This document shows, piece after piece, positions 1 through 7,152 of a DNA stretch of 13,968 nt. Where the stretch lies: NCBI GenBank assembly GCA_043818215.1, contig JBDRGC010000082.1, positions 1 to 13,968 on the forward strand. The letters run 5' to 3'. The notes beneath the pieces were generated by a model that was not told the DNA's origin, did no database searches, and saw only the letters and a program-made list of their open reading frames with translations. Each line of letters opens with the position of its first letter. Within the stretch, counting starts at the first letter, position 1. The DNA is from JBDRGC01 sp043818215. Lineage in GTDB: Bacteria; Chloroflexota; Anaerolineae; Anaerolineales; UBA11858. The translations under genes and the position numbers were made by a program.

Positions 1-80
1 TGACCCGCTGACTCGCTGACCCGCTGACCCGCCAACCGCCAACTCGCCAACTCGCCAACTCGCCAACTCGCCGACCGACA

Positions 81-185
81 TCGAATGAATTCGATGCTGC
101 TACAGGAAACATGCTAAAGCATGTTCAGAGCGAGACTTAACATGCTTTAGCATGTTTCCGATACCAACCCCGAATTAATTCGGGG
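81..185. repeat. Compound palindromic element
   Basis: Three perfect palindromic structures sit side by side. Positions 81-94 read TCGAAT-GA-ATTCGA. Positions 105-125 and 139-159 are a perfect 21-bp inverted repeat around a 13-nt spacer, and each arm contains its own palindrome (AACATGCT, two bases, AGCATGTT). Positions 168-185 are an 18-bp perfect palindrome centred on AATTAATT with CCCC/GGGG ends. The block interrupts the octanucleotide tract. It could be a REP/MITE-like extragenic palindrome or a protein binding array; no gene lies inside it. Confidence 0.85.
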
Positions 186-319
186 GTTGATCTGATCGCT
201 GACTCGTCGACTCGCTGACTCGCCGACTCGCTGACTCGCCGACTCGCTGACCCGCTGACTCGCCGACTCGCCGACTCGCTGACTCGCTGATTCGCTGATT
301 CGCTGATTCGCCGAGTCGC

Positions 320-328
320 TGTTATACT
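320..328 (+). promoter_or_regulatory. Extended -10 promoter for lepA
   Basis: The sequence TG-T-TATACT matches an extended -10 element (TGn plus TATAAT with one mismatch). It ends 10 bases before the lepA ATG, so transcription would be expected to start around 334-336, only a few bases before the start codon. No Shine-Dalgarno sequence lies between. This suggests a leaderless or nearly leaderless lepA message. No good -35 hexamer is seen; an extended -10 can work without one. Confidence 0.5.
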
Positions 329-338
329 ACACCCCGCT

Positions 339-2141
339 ATGACCCTCGACCACATCCGCAATTTCTGCATCATCGCCCATATCGACCACGGCAAATCTAC
401 CCTGGCCGACCGTCTGCTGCAACTCACCGGCACTATCTCCGACCGCGAGATGATCGCTCAGGTGCTCGATACGATGGACCTGGAGCGCGAGAAAGGGGTC
501 ACTATCAAAGCTTCGGCTGTGCGCATGGATTACACTGCCTCCGACGGCCAGCCCTACGAACTCAACCTGATCGACACCCCCGGCCACGTGGACTTCGGTT
601 ACGAGGTCAGCCGCGCCCTATATGCCTGCGAGGGCGCACTGTTGGTGGTGGATGCCTCCCAGGGGATGGAAGCTCAAACCCTGGCCAACCTTTACCTGGC
701 CCTGGAAGCCGATTTGGAGATCATCCCGGTGATCAACAAGATCGACCTGATCTCCGCCCGCCCGGACGAGGTCGCCGAGGAGATCAGCAGCCTGTTGGGA
801 ACTCCCGCCGGCGAGATTTTACAGATTTCCGCCAAGGATGGGGTCAACGTGGAAGCTGTGTTGGAAGCTATCATTCAGCAGGTGCCTCCGCCCAGGGGAA
901 ACCCGAAGGCTCCGCTACGCGCCCTGATTTTCGATTCCCATTACGATTCGTACAAAGGAGTGGTAGCCTACGTGCGCGTCTTCGACGGTGAGACCAACCC
1001 CACGGATGCTCTAAAATTGATGGCCACCCGGGCCGATCTCAAACCGGTGGAAATTGGCATCTTTGCCCCGGCGATGAAAGCCATAAATCGTCTCTCGACC
1101 GGCGAGGTCGGCTATATTGCCACAGGACTCAAAACCGTCCACGAATGCCGCGTAGGTGACACTTTCACTCATGCCCTGCAGCCCGCGGCGGAACCGCTCC
1201 CTGGTTATCAACAGGTCAAGCCGATGGTCTTCGCCGGTTTGTACCCTGTGGAGGGCGAAGACTACGACGACCTCAAAGATGCCCTGGCAAAATTGCAGCT
1301 CAATGACGCTGCCCTGGTCTACGAACCGGAAACCTCCCAGGCCCTCAGCTTCGGCTTCCGCTGCGGATTCCTGGGTATGTTCCACATGGAGATCATCCAG
1401 GAACGGCTGGAACGCGAGTACGACCTCGACATCATCATCACCGCGCCATCTGTGGAATACGAGGTACTCATGCGAAACGGAGAGACCATCCGAATTGACT
1501 CCCCCTCGGAATTGCCCGATGAAGGTGAAATTGACGAAGTCCGCGAACCCTGGATGAAGATTCAGCTATTCACGCCCACGGATTATTATGGGGCCGTGAT
1601 GGAATTGGCAACAAAAAGGCGGGGAATTTTTATCGATCAGGATTACCCCACCCCAAACCGCGTCCAGCTCAACTTCGAGATACCCCTCTCTGAGTTGATT
1701 ATCGATTTCTTCGATCAGCTTAAATCCCGCACCCGGGGCTACGCCTCCCTGGATTATCAATTCGCCGAGTACCGCCCTGACGATTTGGTCAAGCTGCAAG
1801 TCCTGATCAACAAAGAGCCGGTCGATGCCCTGGCGATGATCGTCCATCGGGATAATGCTTACCACAAAGGTCAGGCCCTGGTAACGAAACTCAAGAAGTT
1901 GATCCCGCGCCAATTGTTCGCGGTTCCCATTCAGGCATCGGCTGCCGGGCGGGTGATCTCGCGCGCCAATGTCAAAGCTCTGCGCAAAGATGTGCTGGCA
2001 AAATGTTACGGCGGCGATGTGACCCGCAAAAAGAAATTGTTAGAGAAACAGAAAAAAGGCAAAAAACGCATGAAAATGGTGGGCCATGTCGAAATTCCCC
2101 AAGAGGCCTTTCTGTCTGTGCTGCGGTTACAAGATGATTGA
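339..2141 (+). CDS. lepA: Elongation factor 4 (LepA), ribosome back-translocase GTPase
   Basis: The 600-residue product is full length for LepA/EF4, a translational GTPase that binds the ribosome and is proposed to back-translocate or remodel stalled complexes. GTPase motifs are all visible: P-loop AHIDHGKST at residues 13-21, switch Thr55 in KGVTIK, DTPGH at 79-83, NKID at 133-136 and SAK at 164-166. The middle has the EF-G-like region (FGFRCGFLGMFHMEI). The C-terminus carries the Lys-rich LepA signature followed by VEIPQEAFLSVL. The ATG at 339 begins exactly where family members begin (MTLDHIRNFCIIAHIDHGKS). There is no ribosome binding site, in keeping with the promoter sitting almost on the start codon. 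Its last 8 bases overlap the next gene, suggesting co-transcription. This is a housekeeping gene beside an otherwise accessory region. Confidence 0.98.
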   Translation: MTLDHIRNFCIIAHIDHGKSTLADRLLQLTGTISDREMIAQVLDTMDLEREKGVTIKASAVRMDYTASDGQPYELNLIDTPGHVDFGYEVSRALYACEGALLVVDASQGMEAQTLANLYLALEADLEIIPVINKIDLISARPDEVAEEISSLLGTPAGEILQISAKDGVNVEAVLEAIIQQVPPPRGNPKAPLRALIFDSHYDSYKGVVAYVRVFDGETNPTDALKLMATRADLKPVEIGIFAPAMKAINRLSTGEVGYIATGLKTVHECRVGDTFTHALQPAAEPLPGYQQVKPMVFAGLYPVEGEDYDDLKDALAKLQLNDAALVYEPETSQALSFGFRCGFLGMFHMEIIQERLEREYDLDIIITAPSVEYEVLMRNGETIRIDSPSELPDEGEIDEVREPWMKIQLFTPTDYYGAVMELATKRRGIFIDQDYPTPNRVQLNFEIPLSELIIDFFDQLKSRTRGYASLDYQFAEYRPDDLVKLQVLINKEPVDALAMIVHRDNAYHKGQALVTKLKKLIPRQLFAVPIQASAAGRVISRANVKALRKDVLAKCYGGDVTRKKKLLEKQKKGKKRMKMVGHVEIPQEAFLSVLRLQDD

Positions 2142-3144
2142 GAACCAAACAGAAGATACAGACCGGAGAGATTTGCGGCGCATTTTGCCGGGATTGGTGG
2201 TCAGCCTGATTGCGCTGACCATTGTTTTTTATTTTGTCGACTGGCAGGATGTTGTTGCGGCCTTTAAGCAGGCCGATTACCGTTATCTTTTGTTGGCGTT
2301 GCCCGTCTACTTGGTTGCTTATGCCGCTCGTGCGTTGGCATGGCGTACATTGTTGAAGGAAGAAGTCTCCTTTCAGCGTACATTTTTGACCATGAGCGCG
2401 GGCTATCTATTGAATAATATTTTGCCCTTCCGTTTGGGCGAATTGGGACGCGCTTTTTTGTTGGGACGCCACGGACTCGGATTTTGGAGGGTGTTCTCCA
2501 CCATTGTGATCGAACGCGCCTTTGATATGATCCTGGCGGCCGGCCTGCTATTGGGCACTCTGCCCTTTGTGTGGGGTGCGCCCCAGTCCCGCCAGGTGGC
2601 GCTGATTGTGGGGGGAGGGGTGCTGATTGGGTTGGCTGCTCTGCATTTGCTGGCCCGCTACCGGGATTGGGCTATGGCCCGGTTCGAGAAACTCGGCGGA
2701 CGTTGGCAGCGTGTGCGGAAATTTGGAGCCGAACGCCTGCCTGCCTTCTTCGATGGTCTGTCTGTGCTGGTCGATTTCTGGCGGTTTTTGCGCGTTCTGG
2801 GGTGGATGACGTTCGGTTGGACGCTGGCGGTTGTCTACCAATATTTGCTTCTACTGGCATTTGTGCCGGATGCCGGCTTGCTGTGGGCGGCTTTCGGGTT
2901 GGCGGTTTCCGCTTTGGGGGTGGCTGTCCCGTCTTCACCGAGCTATATCGGCGTTTACGAAGCCGCCTGGATTGGCGCGCTGGCCTTGTTCGGTGTGCCC
3001 TTCTCGACTGCCCTGGCTTATGCACTGGTGGGGCATGTGATTCAAGTGATTATTACCGGCATCTTTGGCGTCTACGCCCTGACTCGCGAGGGCGATACCT
3101 TGAGTCAGGTGTATCAGGGTATTCGGAAGAGAAGTTTTATTTGA
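2134..3144 (+). CDS. UPF0104 / LPG-synthase-like integral membrane protein
   Basis: This 336-residue polytopic membrane protein belongs to the lysylphosphatidylglycerol-synthase transmembrane family (UPF0104; AglD and MprF flippase-half relatives). Hydrophobic segments lie around residues 18-36, 50-68, 84-98, 131-148, 155-173, 226-245, 250-265 and 278-315. Family motifs are NNILPFRLGELGR (94-106), STIVIERAFD (122-131) and PSSPSYIGVYE (266-276). The soluble aminoacyl-transferase half of true LPG synthases is absent, so the likely role is lipid or glycolipid handling or translocation. That role is inferred; the reaction is unknown. I chose ATG 2134, which overlaps the lepA stop by 8 bp, over an upstream in-frame ATG at 2086 that lies wholly inside lepA and adds a non-conserved Cys-rich extension. 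The glycan genes that follow fit a cell-envelope role. Confidence 0.9.
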   Translation: MIENQTEDTDRRDLRRILPGLVVSLIALTIVFYFVDWQDVVAAFKQADYRYLLLALPVYLVAYAARALAWRTLLKEEVSFQRTFLTMSAGYLLNNILPFRLGELGRAFLLGRHGLGFWRVFSTIVIERAFDMILAAGLLLGTLPFVWGAPQSRQVALIVGGGVLIGLAALHLLARYRDWAMARFEKLGGRWQRVRKFGAERLPAFFDGLSVLVDFWRFLRVLGWMTFGWTLAVVYQYLLLLAFVPDAGLLWAAFGLAVSALGVAVPSSPSYIGVYEAAWIGALALFGVPFSTALAYALVGHVIQVIITGIFGVYALTREGDTLSQVYQGIRKRSFI

Positions 3145-3176
3145 AATCTTTCACCGCGGTACCTCTTCGGTTATTC

Positions 3177-3248
3177 ACCGCAGAGTTCGCAGAGAGCGCA
3201 GAGTTTTTGCTTTGTTTTTCTCTCAGCGTTCTCCGCGTACTCTGCGGT
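3177..3248. repeat. Imperfect hairpin repeat (ACCGCAGAG type)
   Basis: The left arm (3177-3203) and right arm (3222-3248) are imperfect inverted repeats, with 23 of 27 positions pairing around a T-rich loop. The left arm has an internal 9-bp rhythm (GCAGAG spaced by three bases). A similar CACCGC start lies just upstream at about 3172. The pattern resembles a dispersed palindromic repeat I recognise from many unrelated bacterial genomes. It fills the gap between the membrane protein and epimerase genes and could attenuate or terminate transcription, although no clean poly-T tail follows. Confidence 0.75.
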
Positions 3249-3283
3249 AATTATTTTGGGAAATGCCTGACGCCCTATTTTTT

Positions 3284-3288
3284 AGGAG
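3284..3288 (+). promoter_or_regulatory. Ribosome binding site that fixes the epimerase start
   Basis: AGGAG lies 7 bases before the ATG at 3296. This picks that start over the in-frame ATG at 3263, which would add 11 residues ahead of the nucleotide-binding strand and has no such site. Confidence 0.8.
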
Positions 3289-3295
3289 AGAAAAC

Positions 3296-5320
3296 ATGTC
3301 AAAACATTACCTGGTGACCGGCGGGGCTGGTTTTATCGGGTCGAATTATGTCAATCGGTTGTTGGGGCGCGGTGAGCGTGTCACAGTGTACGATAATCTC
3401 TCACGGGCTGGCGGCCCCCTCAATATCGAGTGGCTGCGCCAGACCCACGGACGGGATTCCTTCGAATTGGTGGTCGGCGACCTGCGGGACGCCTCCCTGT
3501 TGACCGCCACTGCCCGCCACGCCGACGTCATCATCCACCTGGCCGGGCAGGTCGCAGTGACCACTTCGGTACTCCACCCCCGCGAAGATTTCGAAGATAA
3601 CGCCCTGGGAACGTTCAACGTGCTGGAAGCCGCCCGCCTATCGGGTCGCAATCCGGTTGTGCTGTACGCCTCCACCAACAAAGTTTACGGCGGCATGGAA
3701 GACGTCCGCCTCGTCGAGCGGGAGACCTGCTACGAGTACGCCGACTTCCCCCACGGGATTCCCGAAACGCAGCCATTAGATTTCCACTCGCCATACGGAT
3801 GTTGTTATTCATCAGACACAGATATTCTGACAAGTTCTGGGTGGAAACGTTTTTATGAGCTAACCCCTGAAGATGAAGTTCTAACGTACAATATCGAGCG
3901 CAAGGTTGCAAAGTATCAACTCCCTACGGATTATTTTGCATATCTTTATCAAGGCAAAATGTATGTGCAAAATAATTGTCGCCTCAAAACTTGTGTAACA
4001 CCTAAGCACAAAATGCTTGTTTCGTGGGGTTGTAACCATGATGAACTTGAAAGGCCGCAATTGATGGAGGCACAAGAGATTGCGGGAAAGCCAATGGCTT
4101 ACCTGCTCGCAGCAAATGTGGTAGGGGGAGATGAGCAGGAATACTTTGTTTTGCCCGCGGTTAAAGCGGGAAAGCATAAACATAGTTTTCCTGACCGAAA
4201 AATTCTGATGAATGATTGGCTCCGATTTTTAGGTTGGTATATAGCCGAGGGGCATTGTTACGAATCCAAAAAGACTGGAAACTGCACGGTTACGCTGACA
4301 AGTTACTATCGTGCAGATGAAGCTATAGCCGTCATGAAGGCGATTGGGTTATCGCCCGTATTAGACAACCATCATATTACGGCGACCTCTCGACAATTAT
4401 TCGAATATTTAAAACACTTAGGTAAAAGTCATGATAAATATATTCCTGAAAATATAAAAAGCTTGCCGGGTATGCAGCTTGTTATTCTGCTGAACTCTCT
4501 GCTTGATGGTGATGGAAACAAACAAAGCAAGAATAACTGGAAGTATACAACTGTTTCGGTCAGACTGGCGAACGATGTTCAGGAAATTACCATTAAATGT
4601 GGTTTGGCATCTTCGCTCACACTGGATAAAGAAGGTTTTTATCGGGTTTACATTAATACAACCAAAACAACCCTGTGCAACTTGGGTGAAGATCGCAGTG
4701 AGTGGATTGATTACGATGGAATGGTTTACTGTGTAGAAGTGCCCAATTCTGTTGTGATGGTTCGGCAAAATGGACGTGCTTATTTTTCTGGCAACTCCAA
4801 AGGGGCTGGAGATCAGTACCTGCGCGACTATCAGCGCATCTACGGCCTGCCGACGGTGGTTCTGCGCCAGAGTTGCATCTACGGGCCGCGTCAATTTGGC
4901 ATCGAAGATCAGGGCTGGGTGGCCTGGTTTGTGATTGCGGCTGTGGCAGGCAAGCCTATCACTATCTTTGGCGATGGCAAACAAGTGCGCGACGCCCTGT
5001 ATATCGAAGACTTGCTGGATGCCTACGATGCAGCCATCGAGCGGATCGACACAGTTGCCGGTCAAGTTTACAACATCGGCGGCGGCCCGGAGAAAACCAT
5101 CTCCATTTGGAAGCAGTTCGGCCCCATCCTCGAGAAACTGCTAGGGCAGAAGATCTCCGTTGCCTGGGAAGATGATTGGCGCCCCGGCGACCAGCTCATC
5201 TACGTCTCCGATATCCGCAAAGCCGGACAAGAATTAGGCTGGAAACCGCAAATTGGCGTCGAAGCAGGCATTCAGCGCCTCTTCGAGTGGGTGACCGCCA
5301 ACCGAGACTTGTTTTCCTGA
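3296..5320 (+). CDS. CDP-paratose 2-epimerase-like SDR with an in-frame intein
   Basis: The precursor is 674 residues. Removing the 331-residue intein leaves 343, normal for an extended short-chain dehydrogenase/reductase. The N-extein has the NAD-binding TGGAGFIG (residues 8-15), HLAGQVAVTTS (81-91) and STNKVYG (126-132). It ends DFHSPYGC, and the C-extein resumes SKGAGDQY, rebuilding the catalytic YGCSK (YxxxK; Tyr167, Lys171 after splicing). The later CIYGPRQFG and DQGWVAWF stretches are typical of the CDP-paratose/CDP-tyvelose 2-epimerase (RfbE/Tyv) group, which inverts C2 of a CDP-dideoxyhexose. The exact sugar here is not proven; the usual ddhA-D partners are not in the window. Start ATG 3296 has AGGAG seven bases upstream. 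A glycosyltransferase follows 154 bp downstream, consistent with surface polysaccharide synthesis. Confidence 0.93.
   Translation: MSKHYLVTGGAGFIGSNYVNRLLGRGERVTVYDNLSRAGGPLNIEWLRQTHGRDSFELVVGDLRDASLLTATARHADVIIHLAGQVAVTTSVLHPREDFEDNALGTFNVLEAARLSGRNPVVLYASTNKVYGGMEDVRLVERETCYEYADFPHGIPETQPLDFHSPYGCCYSSDTDILTSSGWKRFYELTPEDEVLTYNIERKVAKYQLPTDYFAYLYQGKMYVQNNCRLKTCVTPKHKMLVSWGCNHDELERPQLMEAQEIAGKPMAYLLAANVVGGDEQEYFVLPAVKAGKHKHSFPDRKILMNDWLRFLGWYIAEGHCYESKKTGNCTVTLTSYYRADEAIAVMKAIGLSPVLDNHHITATSRQLFEYLKHLGKSHDKYIPENIKSLPGMQLVILLNSLLDGDGNKQSKNNWKYTTVSVRLANDVQEITIKCGLASSLTLDKEGFYRVYINTTKTTLCNLGEDRSEWIDYDGMVYCVEVPNSVVMVRQNGRAYFSGNSKGAGDQYLRDYQRIYGLPTVVLRQSCIYGPRQFGIEDQGWVAWFVIAAVAGKPITIFGDGKQVRDALYIEDLLDAYDAAIERIDTVAGQVYNIGGGPEKTISIWKQFGPILEKLLGQKISVAWEDDWRPGDQLIYVSDIRKAGQELGWKPQIGVEAGIQRLFEWVTANRDLFS
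3803..4795 (+). other. Intein with LAGLIDADG homing endonuclease domain
   Basis: This 331-residue intein is translated in frame. It starts at Cys1 (CYSSDTDILTSSGWK, block A) and ends SGN, followed by extein Ser+1. Block B contains TPKH (Thr66, His69). The endonuclease domain shows two DOD motifs, LGWYIAEG (143-150) and LLDGDG (233-238). Block F/G runs over residues 308-331 with VYCVEVPN, and the penultimate residue is Gly rather than the usual His, with terminal Asn331. The N-extein ends in Cys, giving a Cys-Cys pair; starting the intein at the second Cys is the only choice that restores a correctly spaced YxxxK. The DNA is clearly AT-richer than the flanks, with A/T-ending codons (aaa, aat, ata), and composition switches sharply at both boundaries, indicating horizontal acquisition. 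It probably homes to the conserved epimerase active-site codons. Confidence 0.95.
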
Positions 5321-5474
5321 TCCCTGCCTCCTGCTCCCTGCCTCCTGCTCCCTGCCTCCTGCCTCCTGCTTCCTGCCTCCTGCTTCCTGCTTCCTGCCTC
5401 CTGCCTCCTGCCTCCTGCCTCCTGCCTCCTGCCTCCTGCCTCCTGCTTCCTGCTTCCTGCCTCCTGCTCCCCCC
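5321..5474 (+). repeat. Heptanucleotide tandem repeat (YTCCTGC), 21 units
   Basis: Immediately after the epimerase stop, 21 uninterrupted 7-bp units (CTCCTGC, TTCCTGC or TCCCTGC) fill 5321-5467. A 22nd degenerate C-rich heptamer touches the next start codon at 5475. The whole intergenic gap is repeat, so the following gene has no Shine-Dalgarno sequence. Open frames through it encode only PASCLLP-type or, on the other strand, QEAGGRR-type heptapeptides and are not called. Confidence 0.97.
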
Positions 5475-6650
5475 ATGAAAATCCTCACCGCCCTCACTTA
5501 CTACCGTCCCCACACTTCCGGCCTGACCATTTACGTCGAGCGGCTTGCCCGCACACTGGCCCAGCGCGGCCATCAAGTGACTGTGCTGACTTCGCAATAC
5601 AAGCCTGATTTGCCGCGCGAAGAAATTCAGGATGGCGTCCACATCGTGCGCGCCCCGGTCTGGTTCCGGGTCAGTAAAGGTGTCATCATGCCGACCTTCG
5701 GTTACCTGGCCTGGAAGTTGACGCTGGAAAATGACATCATTCATCTGCACCTGCCCCAGTTCGACGCCGCCGGGGTTGCCCTGCGGGGGCGCATACTGCG
5801 CAAACCCACAGTGATTTCGTACCACAGTGATTTGTTGCTGCCGCCCGGTTTATTCAATCGTTTCGTCAATCAAGTTGTGCTTCGGGCCAATGATCTGGCC
5901 GCCATCTTCGCTCATCGAATTGCGGCCTACACCCAGGATTTCGCCAGTCACTCGCCGTATTTGAAACGCTTCGCTGATAAAGTGCGCGTCATCCTGCCCC
6001 CGGTGGAGTTGCCGGAAGCCAGTGCAGCGAATATCGCCGCTTTTGGGGAACAGCACAACCGGGGGGGCAGGCGTCCCATCATCGGTATGGCAACCCGTTT
6101 CGCGGCCGAGAAAGGGGTCGGAATCTTACTGGATGCCCTGCCGCGGGTGCTGGAACGTTATCCCAACGCGCTGGTGCTTTTTGCCGGGCAATACGAGGGG
6201 GTGTGGGGCGAGGAAGCATATCTGGCGCGCCTGATGCCAACCATCGCAAAATACCAGGCCGAGGGACATTGGAAATTCTTGGGTAATCTCACCCTGGCGC
6301 AGATGGCAGCCTTTTATCCCAACCTGGATGTGCTAGTTGTTCCCAGCCTGAATTCGACTGAAACCTTTGGCCTCGTGCAAATCGAAGCCATGATGAATGG
6401 TGTCCCTACGGTGGCCTCCAATTTGCCCGGTGTGCGCCAGCCCCCTCAAATGACCGGCATGGGCGAAGTTGTCCCCATCTGCGACGCCGCGGCCCTGGCG
6501 GATGCTATGTTGCGAATATTCGACCATCCTGAGAAATACGCCGGTGATCCCGAAGCAGTGGTGCAGCAATTCGATCCCCACACTAACGCCGCAGCTTATG
6601 AGGCTTTGTACGCGGAGTTGCTCGAAGAGTTGGGAAGTAGGGATCAGTAA
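5475..6650 (+). CDS. GT4-family glycosyltransferase
   Basis: This 391-residue GT-B glycosyltransferase is normal in length for family GT4, retaining enzymes that move a sugar from a nucleotide donor to a growing glycan or glycolipid at the cytoplasmic membrane face. The N-terminal acceptor domain starts MKILTALTYYRPHTSGLTIYVERLA, with the Gly-rich loop near residue 16. The donor domain has GMATRFAAEKG (204-214) and the EX7E motif within NSTETFGLVQIEAMMNGVP (Glu296, Glu304). The ATG abuts the heptamer tract with no ribosome binding site, so translation may be coupled to the epimerase or be SD-independent. The donor and acceptor cannot be read from sequence. Its place after the epimerase suggests joint work on a surface polysaccharide. 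Confidence 0.95.
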   Translation: MKILTALTYYRPHTSGLTIYVERLARTLAQRGHQVTVLTSQYKPDLPREEIQDGVHIVRAPVWFRVSKGVIMPTFGYLAWKLTLENDIIHLHLPQFDAAGVALRGRILRKPTVISYHSDLLLPPGLFNRFVNQVVLRANDLAAIFAHRIAAYTQDFASHSPYLKRFADKVRVILPPVELPEASAANIAAFGEQHNRGGRRPIIGMATRFAAEKGVGILLDALPRVLERYPNALVLFAGQYEGVWGEEAYLARLMPTIAKYQAEGHWKFLGNLTLAQMAAFYPNLDVLVVPSLNSTETFGLVQIEAMMNGVPTVASNLPGVRQPPQMTGMGEVVPICDAAALADAMLRIFDHPEKYAGDPEAVVQQFDPHTNAAAYEALYAELLEELGSRDQ

Positions 6651-6759
6651 ACCAGGAATCAGTAGACCAGGGATTAGGTAATTTGGTAACTGGGAGTAGG
6701 CAGCGAATCATCATTCTCTAACCCCCTAACTCCTAACCCTAACTTCCCTACCCCCCTAA
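6651..6759. repeat. Short-period repeats between convergent genes
   Basis: The left half has near-repeats of CCAGGAATCAGTAGA. The right half (about 6717-6760) is a run of CCCTAAC-like heptamers reaching the stop codon of the minus-strand VapC gene. No gene and no clear terminator hairpin is seen between these two converging genes. Confidence 0.7.
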
Positions 6760-7152
6760 CTATGGAATCACCTCAAACCCCTGCTCGGTGAAGTGCTTAT
6801 CAAAGGTGAAAACCTGATGAATACCCAACCGACGCATGGTTTCGAAGCTGGTGCAATCCACCAGGCTGAGTCGGCGGCGGTTGGTTGTTATCAAATAGTT
6901 GACCGCTATACGGTGTTGGTCGGCGGTTAGCCAGTCCACTTGCAGGAGCGGGGTGATTTTCCAGATATCCATCACGGCTGTTAAGCCTATTCGCCTCTGC
7001 AGTAACGCGCTCGTTTCAAGGAGAACGTAGTTGCTAGTGATGAGTTTTGACTTCTGCTCCAACAAGTTAACCCAGAGATTCAGGGCTGGCGCATGTTGTT
7101 GATCATCCTCGTCGAGTACGGCGAAGAAAGCAGTTGTGTCAATGAAGAGCAT
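6760..7152 (-). CDS. VapC-like PIN-domain ribonuclease toxin
   Basis: This 130-residue PIN-domain protein is typical in length for VapC toxins, Mg-dependent RNases that cleave tRNA or rRNA and are neutralised by a VapB partner. The acidic residues are present: Asp5 (MLFIDTTAF), Glu46 (LLETSAL), Asp99 (SLVDCTSFE) and Asp118 (TFDKHF). I chose ATG 7152 because PIN domains begin with a hydrophobic strand ending in this Asp, and the longer open frame starts deep inside the antitoxin gene. The start overlaps the upstream antitoxin stop by 14 bp, the usual translational coupling for VapBC pairs. It looks intact, so this module may be active. The RNA target is unknown. Confidence 0.9.
   Translation of the reverse strand: MLFIDTTAFFAVLDEDDQQHAPALNLWVNLLEQKSKLITSNYVLLETSALLQRRIGLTAVMDIWKITPLLQVDWLTADQHRIAVNYLITTNRRRLSLVDCTSFETMRRLGIHQVFTFDKHFTEQGFEVIP

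Larger units (their letters stand above)
1..338. repeat. Octanucleotide tandem repeat tract (GACTCGCY) interrupted by palindromes
   Basis: This stretch holds no convincing gene. Positions 1-78 and about 196-318 are runs of a degenerate 8-bp unit (GACTCGCT, GACTCGCC, CAACTCGC and GATTCGCT variants). Positions 79-195 break the run with a block of palindromes, listed separately. Open frames through the tract only encode repetitive Ser/Arg/Glu-rich peptides with no family resemblance, so they are not called. The tract runs right up to the lepA promoter, so its last units are the upstream promoter region. Confidence 0.9.

Noticed and set aside
1..318. CRISPR array
   Set aside because: Units are 8 bp and directly adjacent with no unique spacers of constant length, and there are no cas genes.
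2571..3317. Plus-strand 248-residue frame overlapping the membrane protein gene
   Set aside because: Low-complexity Gly/Cys/Arg translation with no motif; it is another frame of the UPF0104 gene.
3803..4795. Group I intron instead of an intein
   Set aside because: The insert is fully translated in the host frame with splicing motifs at the protein ends; an intron would not need this.
4418..5065. Minus-strand 215-residue frame within the intein and C-extein
   Set aside because: It crosses the intein boundary, has no recognisable motif, and is antisense to a well supported gene.
3263..5320. Reading the epimerase region as two separate genes with an unrelated gene between them
   Set aside because: One uninterrupted frame runs through. 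The inner block has intein A, B, LAGLIDADG and terminal Asn features, and removing it restores an exact epimerase active site.
5196..5825. Minus-strand open frame across the heptamer tract (QEAGGRR repeats)
   Set aside because: It is open only because heptamer repeats lack stops; the rest lies antisense to the epimerase and glycosyltransferase genes.
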